Shown: positions 18,165 to 27,886, numbered from the stretch's first letter. The stretch is DNA of 64,000 bases from Akkermansia muciniphila (GCA_945861415.1 CAMAUV010000016.1:1-64000); one strand, 5' to 3'. The notes: generated by a model not told the origin, from the sequence alone. Made by a program: numbers and translations.

Positions 18165-20307
18165 TCGCGGCTTCGGTGTCCTTATGTTTATTCGCCGTTC
18201 CGCCACCATCCCCGGAGAGGATTAGGAAGGGATTGAGCGTCAGGTCACTGCTCTTCAATTCGTCGTTGTGAATCTCGATCGCGATGATGTTCCTGCCCGG
18301 CTTCAAGTGCTGCGCTGCGTCCTTCAAAGAGAAGTGCTCAAACTTGCGGTCCGCTTCGTGGTTTTTCACCCCGCTGGTCTTGTCGAGCGAGCCGTTCACG
18401 TTGGCTCTCGCTGCTTCATGCCCGTTGAGGTAGCAGACGAAGCCGTCATCGTAGGCAATCGCGAGCCCCAGTTTGGACATGTCCGTACCTTCTTTGATTT
18501 CAAATTCACGGCGGATGCAGAGGTATTGATAGTTGCCCCGCATGTCATCCAGTTTGGTCACGTCGTCGCCATCGCCATACCCAAATCCGGCAGCCCCTTT
18601 TTTCCATGTGCCGGTGGTGGACCTCCAGTTGGCATCCGGCTTCTCTCCGGCGAGGTATTCCCAAGTGTCGTTCTTCGGAAACACTTCGATGAACTGCGGC
18701 GGGAGTAGCGGAAAGGACTTTTTTGGTTCTGGCACCCTGCTCCCGTCAGGGCTGGGGCCGGGGACCGCGATTTTGGTAGGCCCGCTGAATGGTCTGGGCA
18801 TCCAAGGCTTGGCAATGCGCTGCTGCGCGACCTCACCTCGCTTGATGAGCTGGAAGTGGTCTCGCATTAATCCGTCCTCGTTGAGCATCTGGCCATTAAG
18901 AGTGTCACCCTTAATATCGAGCAACAGAGAGCCGAACTCCAGAATACTGACGCGCATTACCGGGCTGGGGACTTTCTTATGTCCTAGCGAGGCGCCGCCA
19001 TGGCCGGCGACGATAGCGAGGGTGCCCTCGTTGGGCTTGATGCCCGCACTCTTCTTATAGGGCCCGCCGCCATTAGGATCACCGTCCCCGTCCTGGAAGA
19101 CGACATTTTCGGAAACGGTGGGCGTGGCGTAGGCGCCATCAATGAGCATGGAGCGTTCATAAATATGCGAGTGCCCCGACAGCACCAGATCCACGCCGCC
19201 GGATTCGAGGATTGGCTGAATATTCTCACGCATCTCGATGAGTTCCTTGTCCTTCTTCAGGTCATCGCTGTCGTGTGAGCCCTTGGTGTAGGGCGGGTGG
19301 TGAAAAAAGGTGATGATCCAGTCTCCCTTGGCCCTTTCGAGGTCCGCCTTAAGCCACTGGGCCATGGCACCATCCGGCGAGCGGCTGACGTCGAAGGAAT
19401 TCAGCGAGATAAAGTGTACGCGGCCAATGTCGAAAGAGTAGTAGCCCTCCGAACCGCTGGGCACCCCTCCACTTTCTCCGGCCGTGGGGGCAATGTAGGC
19501 ATCAAAATAGGGGCCAATGCCCGTGGTTCCCTTGGAGTTACGGCCTTCATGATTGCCAAACGCCGGCCAGCACACCGTATTCCGCAGGGTAGTTTCGTAA
19601 GTCTGGAAAAAGTAGCCCTGAAATTCAGAATCCAACCCCGAGTTGTAAGCCATGTCCCCCACGTGCAGATAGGCATCGGGCGTCCGGTTTTCCTTGGCCA
19701 GCCAGTCGCGGAAGGCATTGTGCACTTTGGCCTGAACTTTATTGCCGGTGCCGCTGTCGCCAACCACCCAGAGCAACAGAGGGCGGGCCGTGCCGGGCGA
19801 CGGCAGGGTTTGGAAATAAAACGTGCCGGCTTCGGCCTCGGGCGTGAGTCGCGTCTCCCCGTCGTAAATGGCGTAATAGTAGCGGGTGTCCGGCTTCAGC
19901 CCGGAGAGTTGCGCCTCATGCTGGCGGGTCTCAGCCGGGGCCGCCGCGAGGGGATTAGCGCCGGGAGTAGAAGGACCCTCGGCGGCGGGGCGCCGGGTTT
20001 TTAAATCTTCGGGCTTTGTGGAAAGAGTGAGCGCATCAGGGGTCAGGCCGTAACGCACCACCGGCTGTGTTTCCATCCGGACCCGCCAAACGATATGCAT
20101 ACCGTCCGCGCGGGCGGCCTGAGGATACGGCCCACGGCTAATGCGCGCTGGCCCAGAGGGAGAAAGCGCGCCCTCAGCCAAGGGCGCAGGCTCACCAGTC
20201 TTCTCCTGCTTGGCTTCGCCATACTTTTCCTTCTTCCCACTACAGGAACAGAAGGCCAAAGCGGCTAAGATTGGGAGAGAGATAAATGAATGGGCGCTGC
20301 AGATCAT
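18157..20307 (-). CDS. purple-acid-phosphatase-like metallophosphoesterase lipoprotein
   Basis: A 716-residue exported protein. ATG 20307 gives a signal peptide ending in a lipobox around LAFC, while the longer GTG start adds seven residues. After a linker comes an N-terminal FN3-like domain (SRGPYPQAARADGMHIVWRV), then the calcineurin-like core: VVGDSGTGNKVQAKV, LHVGDMAYNSG, FGNHEGRNS, FFHHPPYTKGSHDSDD and SGHSHIYERSM, all five metal-binding blocks of purple acid phosphatases. The C-terminal 200 residues form a jelly-roll-like domain (WKKGAAGFGYGDGDD). It likely hydrolyses phosphomonoesters outside the cytoplasm. Its 3' end overlaps the aminotransferase start. Confidence 0.9.
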   Translation of the reverse strand: MICSAHSFISLPILAALAFCSCSGKKEKYGEAKQEKTGEPAPLAEGALSPSGPARISRGPYPQAARADGMHIVWRVRMETQPVVRYGLTPDALTLSTKPEDLKTRRPAAEGPSTPGANPLAAAPAETRQHEAQLSGLKPDTRYYYAIYDGETRLTPEAEAGTFYFQTLPSPGTARPLLLWVVGDSGTGNKVQAKVHNAFRDWLAKENRTPDAYLHVGDMAYNSGLDSEFQGYFFQTYETTLRNTVCWPAFGNHEGRNSKGTTGIGPYFDAYIAPTAGESGGVPSGSEGYYSFDIGRVHFISLNSFDVSRSPDGAMAQWLKADLERAKGDWIITFFHHPPYTKGSHDSDDLKKDKELIEMRENIQPILESGGVDLVLSGHSHIYERSMLIDGAYATPTVSENVVFQDGDGDPNGGGPYKKSAGIKPNEGTLAIVAGHGGASLGHKKVPSPVMRVSILEFGSLLLDIKGDTLNGQMLNEDGLMRDHFQLIKRGEVAQQRIAKPWMPRPFSGPTKIAVPGPSPDGSRVPEPKKSFPLLPPQFIEVFPKNDTWEYLAGEKPDANWRSTTGTWKKGAAGFGYGDGDDVTKLDDMRGNYQYLCIRREFEIKEGTDMSKLGLAIAYDDGFVCYLNGHEAARANVNGSLDKTSGVKNHEADRKFEHFSLKDAAQHLKPGRNIIAIEIHNDELKSSDLTLNPFLILSGDGGGTANKHKDTEAAND

Positions 20308-20917
20308 AGATGGGCTATATATCGTCACTGAACCTTGCCGGGACGCTTGGCCAGTGGGTTTTCCCGAAGCTAAACGAAATCGGCTGTCCGGGCGTATCAG
20401 CCAAGTTCAGTCTGAATCCGGGAAAAAACAACTCGGGTTCCCGGCGCTACTAATCCGCAGCAGAATCCATCTGGCTTGTTACAGATAAGTCCTCCGGATT
20501 TACGTTAGCAAACAAACCGTAGATCACTAATCTGGAGACTGGATTCGTTCGCGTTAAATACCTGTTGTTCTTCAGTATCTACATTAAGAGATGCAAGGTC
20601 ACAAGGCGTCACAAGGCGTCACAAGGCGTCACAAGGCGTCGCGAGGCTGAGCGCCCCGACAAACCGAGAGTCGTGATTTTCGAGGATTGCGACTCCACGG
20701 ATTTACCCATAGGACAGGATTCTCGCCTTCGTCCCTAATGTTTAAGCAGAACCAAGAGTTTACATCGGAGGGGCATGAACTGCCAGATCTTCATCATAAT
20801 CGACCGCCATGAAACTACTATGAAACCCCCGAGGGAGAAAAACCGGATGCGGGCAACGACTCTAGGGTGCAGCTCAGCGGCATCTACCATTCACCAAAAA
20901 GGGAAGCTAGGTCTAAA
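20308..20917. other. 610-bp intergenic region holding a decanucleotide repeat
   Basis: No gene can be supported between the phosphatase and the next plus-strand gene. The notable element is the tandem repeat listed separately. A short open frame (ATG 20738 to TGA 20812, 24 codons) is in phase with the downstream secreted-protein gene but separated from its start by that stop, so I do not call it. Confidence 0.4.
20591..20650. repeat. 10-bp tandem repeat, four perfect copies plus degenerate flanks
   Basis: Four exact consecutive copies of ACAAGGCGTC occupy 20601-20640. They are preceded by a partial copy (GCAAGGTC, ending 20600) and followed by a diverged one (GCGAGGCTGA, 20641-20650). The period of 10 bp equals about one helical turn, so each copy presents the same face of the DNA. 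The repeat is in a non-coding gap and is not part of a longer array, so it could be a protein-binding cluster or simple slippage expansion. Confidence 0.9.
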
Positions 20918-21799
20918 ATGAAAAAGACGTTTTCGCTCATATTGTTTATTGTCCCAATATATAATGCACTGCACGCCGCGGATGCGGTCCGCTTGGAATT
21001 TGATTTTGCGCAGTCTGGTCACGGCTTTGTTGCCGGTTTCGCAGACTACCCTCAAAATTATGAGCCCTCCCTGTATGAACTTACGAACTCGTGGCAGGCC
21101 AGACCAGCGAATTTGGGGGGAGCTCCCGCTCTCTTCATATCCGGGAAAAATCACAGCGACGACTTGTTCATGTATTGGAAGAAGCGGCTTATTGGACTGC
21201 CTGCCAATACCTCGGTCATGCTGACCATGGAAATCCAGTTGGCTTCCATGTATGCCGAAGGACTGCTTGGCATTGGTGGGCCACCGGGCGAAGCCGTCAA
21301 TGTGAAGGCCGGTGCCGTGCCTTTTGAGCCACAGGCCTTGGTCGACCAGCGTGAGGGGGATTGGCGGATGAATCTGAATAAGGGAAACCAATCCATCGGC
21401 GGCACCAACATGTCCGTGATTGGCAACGTGGCCAAGCCTGATGACGGAAACGCGAATTACGTCCTCCTCCTGCGGCACCAACATGGGCAACCGTTCACCG
21501 TTACCACAGCGGGCGACGGCTCGCTCTGGTTGATCTTCGGGACCGATTCGGGATTCGAGGGCCAAACCGCCCTCTACTACTCGCGGCTCACCGTTTGGAT
21601 TAACCGAGCCGACAAACCCCACCTATGGTTGGAGCCAGATGGCGTCGCCGACACCCTTCGACTGATTTGGAACCAGGGCACTTTGCGCAGTAGCACCACC
21701 CTAGAGTCCAACTGGCCAGTGGTTCCCGTCACCGCACGACCCTACCCCTTCGACGCACGGTCGGAACCGAAGCGCTTTTGGAGGGTCTCCCAACCATAA
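20918..21799 (+). CDS. secreted protein of unknown function with Verrucomicrobia-type tail
   Basis: A 293-residue exported protein starting at ATG 20918, where MKKTFSLILFIVPIYNALHA forms a signal peptide; the longer in-frame ATG at 20867 adds a polar stretch and is unlikely. The mature protein is beta-rich with no catalytic motif. The last 60 residues (GTLRSSTTLESNWPVV then PYPFDARSEPKRFWRV) resemble the short C-terminal module 'L..S..L...W..V......PY......FFRL' seen on many secreted Verrucomicrobiota proteins. Neighbours give no hint of function. Confidence 0.65.
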   Translation: MKKTFSLILFIVPIYNALHAADAVRLEFDFAQSGHGFVAGFADYPQNYEPSLYELTNSWQARPANLGGAPALFISGKNHSDDLFMYWKKRLIGLPANTSVMLTMEIQLASMYAEGLLGIGGPPGEAVNVKAGAVPFEPQALVDQREGDWRMNLNKGNQSIGGTNMSVIGNVAKPDDGNANYVLLLRHQHGQPFTVTTAGDGSLWLIFGTDSGFEGQTALYYSRLTVWINRADKPHLWLEPDGVADTLRLIWNQGTLRSSTTLESNWPVVPVTARPYPFDARSEPKRFWRVSQP

Positions 21800-21888
21800 A
21801 GTGTTAATGCGGACGCCAGACGAACCAAGCGATACGAGGAAGCGGACGAACTGCCCTTAGAAAGAGAAATCAGAACCTGACCGCCAGT

Positions 21889-21978
21889 TCACAGCAGCGC
21901 AGGCCAGAGGAAATTCTGCGCCCTGCATTCATTCTCCGCCACGGCCTGCGCGAAGGCTTCCCGATTTTGGTTCTTCAT
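21889..21978 (-). CDS. very short ORF of uncertain status
   Basis: A 29-residue minus-strand frame from ATG 21978 to TGA 21889-21891 reads NREAFAQAVAENECRAQNFL. The composition is protein-like, but there is no recognisable family and no ribosome-binding site stands out. It lies in the 350-bp gap between the secreted-protein gene and tRNA-Tyr. It may be a gene remnant. Confidence 0.2.
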   Translation of the reverse strand: MKNQNREAFAQAVAENECRAQNFLWPALL

Positions 21979-22150
21979 TTTGGCCACGGAACAGAGTCAC
22001 CCGCTGTGGGCCGGCAGTCAAGTAGGGCGGCCTCCATTGGCGAAATTGGCCCGAGTGCCCGCCCCATTACCGTCCTACGACCGTCCCAAGCCTCATTTTC
22101 GCTAGTATTTCATGACTACAATCACCTCCCTAACTCCCTGAAGGAGAAGG

Positions 22151-22236
22151 TGGTGGGCAGGATTGGATTCGAACCAATGAAGACGTAAGTCAGCAGATTT
22201 ACAGTCTGCCCCGGTTGGCCACTTCGGTACCTACCC
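22151..22236 (-). tRNA. tRNA-Tyr (anticodon GUA), CCA encoded
   Basis: Reverse-strand cloverleaf: acceptor GGGTAGG (22236-22230) pairs with CCTGCCC (22161-22155) with one G-U, followed by A and an encoded CCA (22153-22151). The anticodon stem-loop GCAGA-CTGTAAA-TCTGC has anticodon GTA. A long variable arm precedes the T arm, with TTCGAATC in the T loop. The long variable arm is as expected for bacterial tRNA-Tyr. It is not part of an array. Confidence 0.96.
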
Positions 22237-22341
22237 ATTAACGACACCTCGGTGCGGTGTGACAGCCTTCGCATTAAATAGTGGACGAGTGAATGCAAGG
22301 GATTTGTCGCGGCGGCTGCTCACAAAGCCTTGCTTACCCAG

Positions 22342-23697
22342 TCAGAGGGACTCCAAAAACTTCAAAACGGCGTCCCGGTCTTGCCGCTTGAGAATTTTGA
22401 AGGCCTCGCGGGCAGCAATCGCCTCACCGCCATGCCAGAGAATGGCCTCCGTGAGCGTGCGGGCGCGGCCATCGTGCAAGTAGAAGACATTACGGTTCAC
22501 CACTCCGGTGAGGCCAATTCCCCATAAGGGAGCGGTGCGGCATTCGGTGCCGGTGGCCTCGCCATCGGGACGTCCGTCTGCGAGGCCTGCGCCCATGTCG
22601 TGGAGTAGGAGATCGGTGAAAGGCCGGATAGTTTGGCCGCGGAGTTCCTGCATGGAGTGGGTGTCGCCGGTTTTGAGTTCCGGAACGTGGCAGGCAGCGC
22701 AGCGAAGTTTTTCGAACAAGGCGGCGCCCTGCTGCGCCATGGGGTCGCCGGTATTGCGCCGTGCGGGCACACTAAGACCGCGCAGGTAGCTCTCTAGGCG
22801 GTCGAGCATCAGTTTGTCCGCCTCCGGCAGGCCGCCGTCCTGCTGAGAGGAGGCGGCAGTCTGGGCAGCGGTAAAACTCTCCTCAGGATGCAGTTCGGAG
22901 GTGATGCCTATGTCTCCCGCGAGGGCCTCGGCGGCTTGCTGGCGAAGGTTGGGCTGGTTCGACTTCCAGCCGAATCGTCCGACGGCCAGTTTCCCGGTGA
23001 GGTCATTCCTCACTTGGTTGAGCCGGCCGGAAATGCCATCGCTGTTCTTGTCATTGGGGTCTGCCAGAGAGGCCAGCGTAGTCTCGGGCAACGATTCCAG
23101 CAAACCACCACCGATGACCGGGGGAGACAGCCGCGGGCTCACCATGAGACCCGGACCGGGCTCTCCATAATGCCACTGCCTGAACACAAACTCCGGCCGC
23201 CGCAGCTTCACGACTTCTCCCTCGCTCAGCACCTCATCGCGCTCGATCCATTTCACCTGCACCTCAGCCTCCGGTTTCACTCCGGGGATGGCGCGCACGG
23301 CCAGCTGGCCACCGTAAACCGGATGCTGGGCAGGTATACCGTCCTTATTGAGAACGCTGAGACGCAGCAGCAGACCGGTCATCACTTCATCCCCCGCAGG
23401 AGGCGCACCGCGACCGTCATTCAAATGGCAGGCGTCGCACGAACGCGCATGGAACAGCGGCCCCAGTCCATCGCGGTTCACTGCCGTGGCCGGTGCGATA
23501 ACCCAGTTCTCGCGGAAGAAAGCATTGCCCACAGAAAACTCCCTCCGGTCTGCGCGGCTCAGCGTCCGCAGCGGCTGAGTAAACGCCTCCTTCCCCTGCT
23601 GCTGCGTGGTGCCCTCACCCGCGGACATCGCTTCCGGAGGCAGCGCCTGCGCAATGCCCAGACTGAAGCTGAAACATATGACGGCCCTCCTTTTCAT
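22342..23697 (-). CDS. di-heme oxidoreductase (DUF1111 / 'thiol oxidoreductase' family)
   Basis: A 451-residue exported c-type cytochrome of the di-heme oxidoredictase family. It has a short signal peptide (AVICFSFSLGIAQALP) and two heme-binding sites: CDACH at 87-91 and CAACH at about 334-338, with conserved surroundings GLGPLFHARSCDACHLNDGR and LLHDMGAGLADGR. These periplasmic proteins are usually encoded next to imelysin-like proteins in iron-related loci. Here the ATG (23697) overlaps the imelysin stop as ATGA, so translation is coupled. The gene looks intact although its imelysin partner is broken. Confidence 0.92.
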   Translation of the reverse strand: MKRRAVICFSFSLGIAQALPPEAMSAGEGTTQQQGKEAFTQPLRTLSRADRREFSVGNAFFRENWVIAPATAVNRDGLGPLFHARSCDACHLNDGRGAPPAGDEVMTGLLLRLSVLNKDGIPAQHPVYGGQLAVRAIPGVKPEAEVQVKWIERDEVLSEGEVVKLRRPEFVFRQWHYGEPGPGLMVSPRLSPPVIGGGLLESLPETTLASLADPNDKNSDGISGRLNQVRNDLTGKLAVGRFGWKSNQPNLRQQAAEALAGDIGITSELHPEESFTAAQTAASSQQDGGLPEADKLMLDRLESYLRGLSVPARRNTGDPMAQQGAALFEKLRCAACHVPELKTGDTHSMQELRGQTIRPFTDLLLHDMGAGLADGRPDGEATGTECRTAPLWGIGLTGVVNRNVFYLHDGRARTLTEAILWHGGEAIAAREAFKILKRQDRDAVLKFLESL

Positions 23698-24865
23698 CCC
23701 TCAAGACCGTCCGGCGGCACATCCGGCACACTGATGCCGAGTTCCTGCGCCAGTGTTCGCAGCGCCACCGCCTGATCCTCCAGCGCCGTTATAAGCGCCA
23801 TGACCGCAGAGCGTCCCGGCGACTCGTCACCGCCCAGAATGGCCTGATCAAACGGCTGCGGAATGGCGCGCGCCTTTGCCACCGAGGCACCAATGAGCTC
23901 AGTAACCTTCGCCTCCATCTCGGGCTTCAGCGCGCGGAAAATGTCACGCAACCCAAGACCTTCCACCCTTGAACCATCCGTGCGCACCTACGTTCCGCGC
24001 CAAACATTCTGAATCCCCATGGCATTGTAGACATTGTCCTGCCATGTGGTATCGCTGAAGCAGGAATGTTCGTTCTCTTGGTCCTTCGTGTCATAGGCCA
24101 CCTGCAGCCTAGCTCCGGCCAGCTCGTTCTCGCTCAAAAAATGAGCGCGCTGAGCATGTTTTCCACAGACCTGTCCGTCGCCTCCTCAAAATAGGCCCGG
24201 TATTTGTTGATGTCCTCCGGCCTCCAGTCCTCCGCCAGAGCCTTTAGTTGCAGGATCACCAGATCCACACAGGCCTTGAGCAACTGTCCCCGCCGCGCGG
24301 CAAATGGCGCGCTGGTGTAGTCGGTAAATGGACGGGCGCCTGGCCCCGCGGCACTCTTATCCTGCCCCCAAAGCAGAAACTCGATGGCGTGCCATCCGCA
24401 GGCGATGCACTTTTCACCATCCCGCTGATTCACCAACTCCAGCACCTGCGGGGTGATTTGAGGAAAATCGCGCGTATTGCCCACAATCCCCGGCTCAGCG
24501 CCGCCGGGCACCGCCTCAATGAAATTCTCGTCCAGCGGCCACGCATTGAGCAACTGCTCCGGCCCATCCGCGTCATCGATTGGTCCGCTATAGAACCGAT
24601 AGGCCTCTGTCTGCAAAAAGGGCTGTCTGGCTAGCGTCCATGCCTCTCGCGCCGCCTCCAGTTTCGCCGCGTCAGGAGCGGACAGAAAATCCCCAACCAC
24701 CGAACGCATTCTCTGCGCTGCGGCCAGTGAGTCGGCATAACTTGCGTGAATGATCTTCGCATGCTGCATCACCGCCGCCTTTTTCACGACACCTGCATCC
24801 TCTGCGCGCACCGCCGAGGCGGAGAGCATGAGCAGAATGAAAACGGTGGGACGAAGGAACGTCAT
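23694..24865 (-). pseudogene. imelysin-like (peptidase M75 family) protein, broken
   Basis: The N-terminal frame (24865-24134) carries a signal peptide and imelysin hallmarks: FYSGPIDDADGPEQLLNAWP and the GxHxxE motif in CGWHAIEFLLWGQD. It ends at TGA 24136-24134, inside a run of six T/A (24136-24141). With one base added, the reading continues LSENELAGARLQVAYDTKDQ and on to YNAMGIQNVW, which is family-typical. A second lesion follows: an in-frame TAG at 23990-23988 where the family has Tyr. The frame then resumes as RTDGSRVEGLGLRDIF and ends at 23694. One frameshift plus one nonsense codon argue for a true pseudogene, although either could be a read error. Restored length would be about 390 residues. 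Confidence 0.85.
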
Positions 24866-25115
24866 GGAAGTAATGTAGATTCTATCTCCGTTGTATTAAT
24901 CTGTATAGGCCATTTCAGCCGATCTGAGCGTCTCGACAGACGCGACGCTCATACCGGCGCTGCGTCCGGGTTACAGAATCAATAACATCCGGAAATGTCC
25001 ACCTGCTACCGCTGGAGGCCGCACCACACAAAGCCACTAAAACTCTCGCCCAGCGGCAAGTAAGCAACTAGCAGTGCCACTCGGACGGCGACCTTTGGCG
25101 GCTCAGGCAACGAAC

Positions 25116-25970
25116 CTATTTCACTGGCACGACGGCGTCCTTAGTCGGAAACTCTTTCGGCACCGGGATGGTCACGCCACCGGTGGCAGCCCACTCGCTG
25201 CCGCGCTGGACGACGGTGTAGAAGCCCACGCACTTCATCGAATGATCGGCGTGACCCATGGCGGTGTGGAAGACGCGGCCTTTGCCGTAGTCGATCGCCA
25301 TGATCATGGGTTCGGGGCGCTTGGTCGAATTACTGAAGGAGGTGGCGAGCACTTTCATGTTTTCCGCTGGGCCGCGGAGCCGGTCGTAGAGTTCGTCTTT
25401 TGCGTGCAGCCACGAGTCTGGCAGGCCTTTGGTCACAGGGTGCTCTTTGCCGTCGGGCATGAGATCGACCGTGAATTCAACTTGGGGGCCGTGGCTGCCG
25501 CCGGGGCCCGGTGTCTCGTCACGCACCAGCACGCCGTCTTTCACATAAACGTAGGGTCCGTGCTTTTCGGTGCGATTGCCCCAGCCGCCGAGTCCGATCA
25601 TTTTATTGTATTCCGGCCAGTCCGGAAAAGAATTGTTTGCTGCGTGGATGCAGACGAATCCGCCGCCGGTTTTAACGTATTCCTCGAAGGCAATTTTGAC
25701 TACAATAGGCCAATTTTGGCCGTTGTAGTTGGAGAGGACAACTTTGTATTTGGAAAAGTCTGGGCGCCAATTGGCAAACTCATCAGCATTAGCCGGGGTG
25801 GTGCTGACTTCGACCGTAAAGCGCCCGGACTTTTCCAGTGCGTCCTTCAGCACAGGAGTCGTGCCCTTCCAGTTATGGTTATTTTGGCCGTCGATGATCA
25901 GCACGGGCAGCTTAGCGTCCTGAGCGATGAGGCCGCAAACAGTGAGTAGCATGATAAATAGAGTATGCAT
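25116..25970 (-). CDS. ThuA domain-containing secreted protein
   Basis: A 284-residue ThuA-like protein (glutamine-amidotransferase-like fold), a family linked to sugar utilisation in Planctomycetes and Verrucomicrobiota. Signal peptide LFIMLLTVCGLIA, then the fold's first strand LPVLIIDGQNNHNWKG, VVKIAFEEYVKTGGGFVCIHAANNSF (nucleophile-elbow position), EFTVDLMPDGKEHPVTKGLP and MAIDYGKGRVFHTAMGHADHSM, all typical. The canonical catalytic Cys-His-Glu set of true amidotransferases is not obvious. It is monocistronic. Confidence 0.9.
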   Translation of the reverse strand: MHTLFIMLLTVCGLIAQDAKLPVLIIDGQNNHNWKGTTPVLKDALEKSGRFTVEVSTTPANADEFANWRPDFSKYKVVLSNYNGQNWPIVVKIAFEEYVKTGGGFVCIHAANNSFPDWPEYNKMIGLGGWGNRTEKHGPYVYVKDGVLVRDETPGPGGSHGPQVEFTVDLMPDGKEHPVTKGLPDSWLHAKDELYDRLRGPAENMKVLATSFSNSTKRPEPMIMAIDYGKGRVFHTAMGHADHSMKCVGFYTVVQRGSEWAATGGVTIPVPKEFPTKDAVVPVK

Positions 25971-26785
25971 CTTTCAAAATCCTCCCAGACGTCCTAGATG
26001 ACAAGCAACATTTTTTCCGTGGTCATGGGCAGGGCCTTGCTGTTTCGCCAATCATCTCCCTCGCCATTAGAATTTAATACTTTACCTGTGCTTCGCCGCC
26101 CTTCTTAACACAGCAATGCTCAACTCCCATACCCTTCACAGGCTCACTGCACCGGAGTCGATCAAAACGTTGCCTCTAGTGAAAAAATTGATTCCCGCTG
26201 CCCTGCTCGCAGCATTTGCTCTCTTAGTGTGAGGTCTTCTGTCGCACACAGTTCTTGGATGGCACATGTTGCACTGCACGTGGGCGAAATACGAAACCGC
26301 AGCGGCCAAAGTGCTGTTGATGAACCTTCCCGAAGGCGTAATAGTCCACATACGGGGAGTAAAAATCCGGAGGGCACCATGCGAACCATGGAGGACTGTG
26401 AAAAGATCACGGTATAGATGCCTTAATTTAAGGGTATGCGGCTGCGTAAAGGCATACCCGCGGCCATGGGTAGGAGCGTGGTGCTGAATTTCTCCGGGGA
26501 TTTCCTGATCGCTCTGCTCGTCGGCATGATGTCTCTAAATCTTTCCGGCATGAAACTGAGGAGGCGCGTGATGATGGGCGGCACCGCGGGCGTCGTCTGG
26601 CTGATGTCATGGGAGCTCATTTTGTGTGGTTCGACTTGCCGGCAACGCACATTTTTTGCACTGGGGGAATCAAAGCATAGGCGGACCGCTATGCGGACTG
26701 ATTCTCGGCAAACTGCTGCCGCCCGGCAGATTCCGCTGCGAAAGCTTGCCCTTGCCGGGTTGAGTGCAGGGCGCTCCATCAAGAC
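25971..26785. other. 815-bp region without a convincing gene
   Basis: Only one coding-like signal stands out: on the plus strand GTG 26179 opens KKLIPAALLAAFALLV, a classic signal-peptide sequence, but it hits TGA at 26230-26232. After the stop the same frame continues open to about 26487 (GLLSHTVLGWHM onward). This may be a small exported-protein gene killed by one nonsense mutation. Longer frames on both strands at 26423-26789 overlap each other and look random. Confidence 0.3.
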
Positions 26786-27832
26786 ATGAACAAAGTCAAA
26801 GTCGCCGTCCTCGGAGCTAGTGGATATTCCGGTATCGAACTCCTTCGCATTCTTCTGCGCCATTCCGGTGTGGAACTGGTGTGCGTGACTTCCCGTCAAA
26901 GCGCCGGAAAGAGCATCGCGTCAGTGTTTCCCCGATTCACCGGTTGCGGACCGGCGGCGGAACTGAAGTTCATTGAGCCCAACATTGCCGCCATCGCGGC
27001 CACTGGTGCGCAGTTTGCCATACTTGCCCTGCCCCACGGCGTGGCTCATGAATTCGCCCCCGGACTGCTGGAGCACGGCATCCGGGTCATCGACCTGAGC
27101 GCCGACTTCCGGCTCGATGACTCGGCAGTCTATGAGGAATTCTATGACCACGCTCACCCTGCTCCCTATCTCATGAAGGAGGCGGTCTATGGGCTGCCGG
27201 AGTTCAACGCCGCGGCCATCCGGAGCGCGCGTCTCGTCGCCTCGCCCGGATGCTATCCCACAAGCGTGCTGCTGCCGCTTATTCCCTTGCTGAGAGCTGG
27301 CGCACTGCAGCCTCAGAGCATTTGCGTGTTCAGCATGAGCGGCGTGAGTGGGGCCGGAAGAAAGGAATCGATCCCCCTGCTCTTCGCCGAGTGCAATGAA
27401 AGTGTGCGCGCCTACAGCGTACCCAAACACCGGCACCTGAGCGAGATCGAGCAGGAACTCAGCAAAGCTGCCGGCACGGCACTCCGCATTACCTTTACGC
27501 CACACCTGATTCCGGTGACCGCCGGGATCGCGACCACCATTTACGCCGCCCCGGCACCGGGGCAGGAATCGGCCGACATCGGAGCTATCTATGAGGAAGC
27601 TTACGCTACCACTCCCTTTGTCCGCCTGCGGGGTGAAAATAAATGTCCAGACACCCGGGACGTCACGCGCACCAATTTTTGCGACATCGGCTGGGCCTGC
27701 GATACGCGCACCGGGCGCGTGGTGCTCATGAGCGCCGAGGACAATCTTTGGAAAGGCGCATCCTCGCAGGCCGTCCAGTCTCTCAATCTAATGGCGGGCT
27801 TGCCCGAAACCACCGCACTGGAGTGGTGCTGA
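26786..27832 (+). CDS. argC: N-acetyl-gamma-glutamyl-phosphate reductase
   Basis: A 348-residue ArgC, the NADPH-dependent reductase of arginine biosynthesis that converts N-acetylglutamyl-5-phosphate to the semialdehyde. The N-terminal dinucleotide fold VAVLGASGYSGIELLRIL, the catalytic cysteine in VASPGCYPTSVLLPLIPL (about residue 154), the active-site histidine region YSVPKHRHLSEIEQEL, and RITFTPHLIPVTAGI are all present. Normal length. No other arg gene is adjacent. An intrinsic terminator follows 8 bp after the stop, consistent with a single-gene transcript. Confidence 0.97.
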   Translation: MNKVKVAVLGASGYSGIELLRILLRHSGVELVCVTSRQSAGKSIASVFPRFTGCGPAAELKFIEPNIAAIAATGAQFAILALPHGVAHEFAPGLLEHGIRVIDLSADFRLDDSAVYEEFYDHAHPAPYLMKEAVYGLPEFNAAAIRSARLVASPGCYPTSVLLPLIPLLRAGALQPQSICVFSMSGVSGAGRKESIPLLFAECNESVRAYSVPKHRHLSEIEQELSKAAGTALRITFTPHLIPVTAGIATTIYAAPAPGQESADIGAIYEEAYATTPFVRLRGENKCPDTRDVTRTNFCDIGWACDTRTGRVVLMSAEDNLWKGASSQAVQSLNLMAGLPETTALEWC

Positions 27833-27840
27833 TCGAATCG

Positions 27841-27866
27841 AGCGTCGCAGTCCGGCGCTATTTTTT
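27841..27866 (+). terminator. intrinsic terminator of argC
   Basis: A 7-bp stem AGCGTCG (27841-27847) and CGGCGCT (27853-27859), with one G-U pair and a 5-nt loop CAGTC, is followed by A and six T (27861-27866). It starts 8 bp after the argC stop. This is a textbook Rho-independent terminator on the plus strand. Confidence 0.8.
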
Positions 27867-27886
27867 GTGCACGAACTGTCTTCCGC

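Noticed and set aside
20738-20812. 24-codon ORF in phase with the secreted-protein gene
   Set aside because: A stop separates it from the gene, whose signal peptide clearly begins at 20918.
26423-26899. Overlapping frames on both strands upstream of argC
   Set aside because: Both strands are open over the same bases, neither shows domains, and one runs into argC; not supportable as genes.
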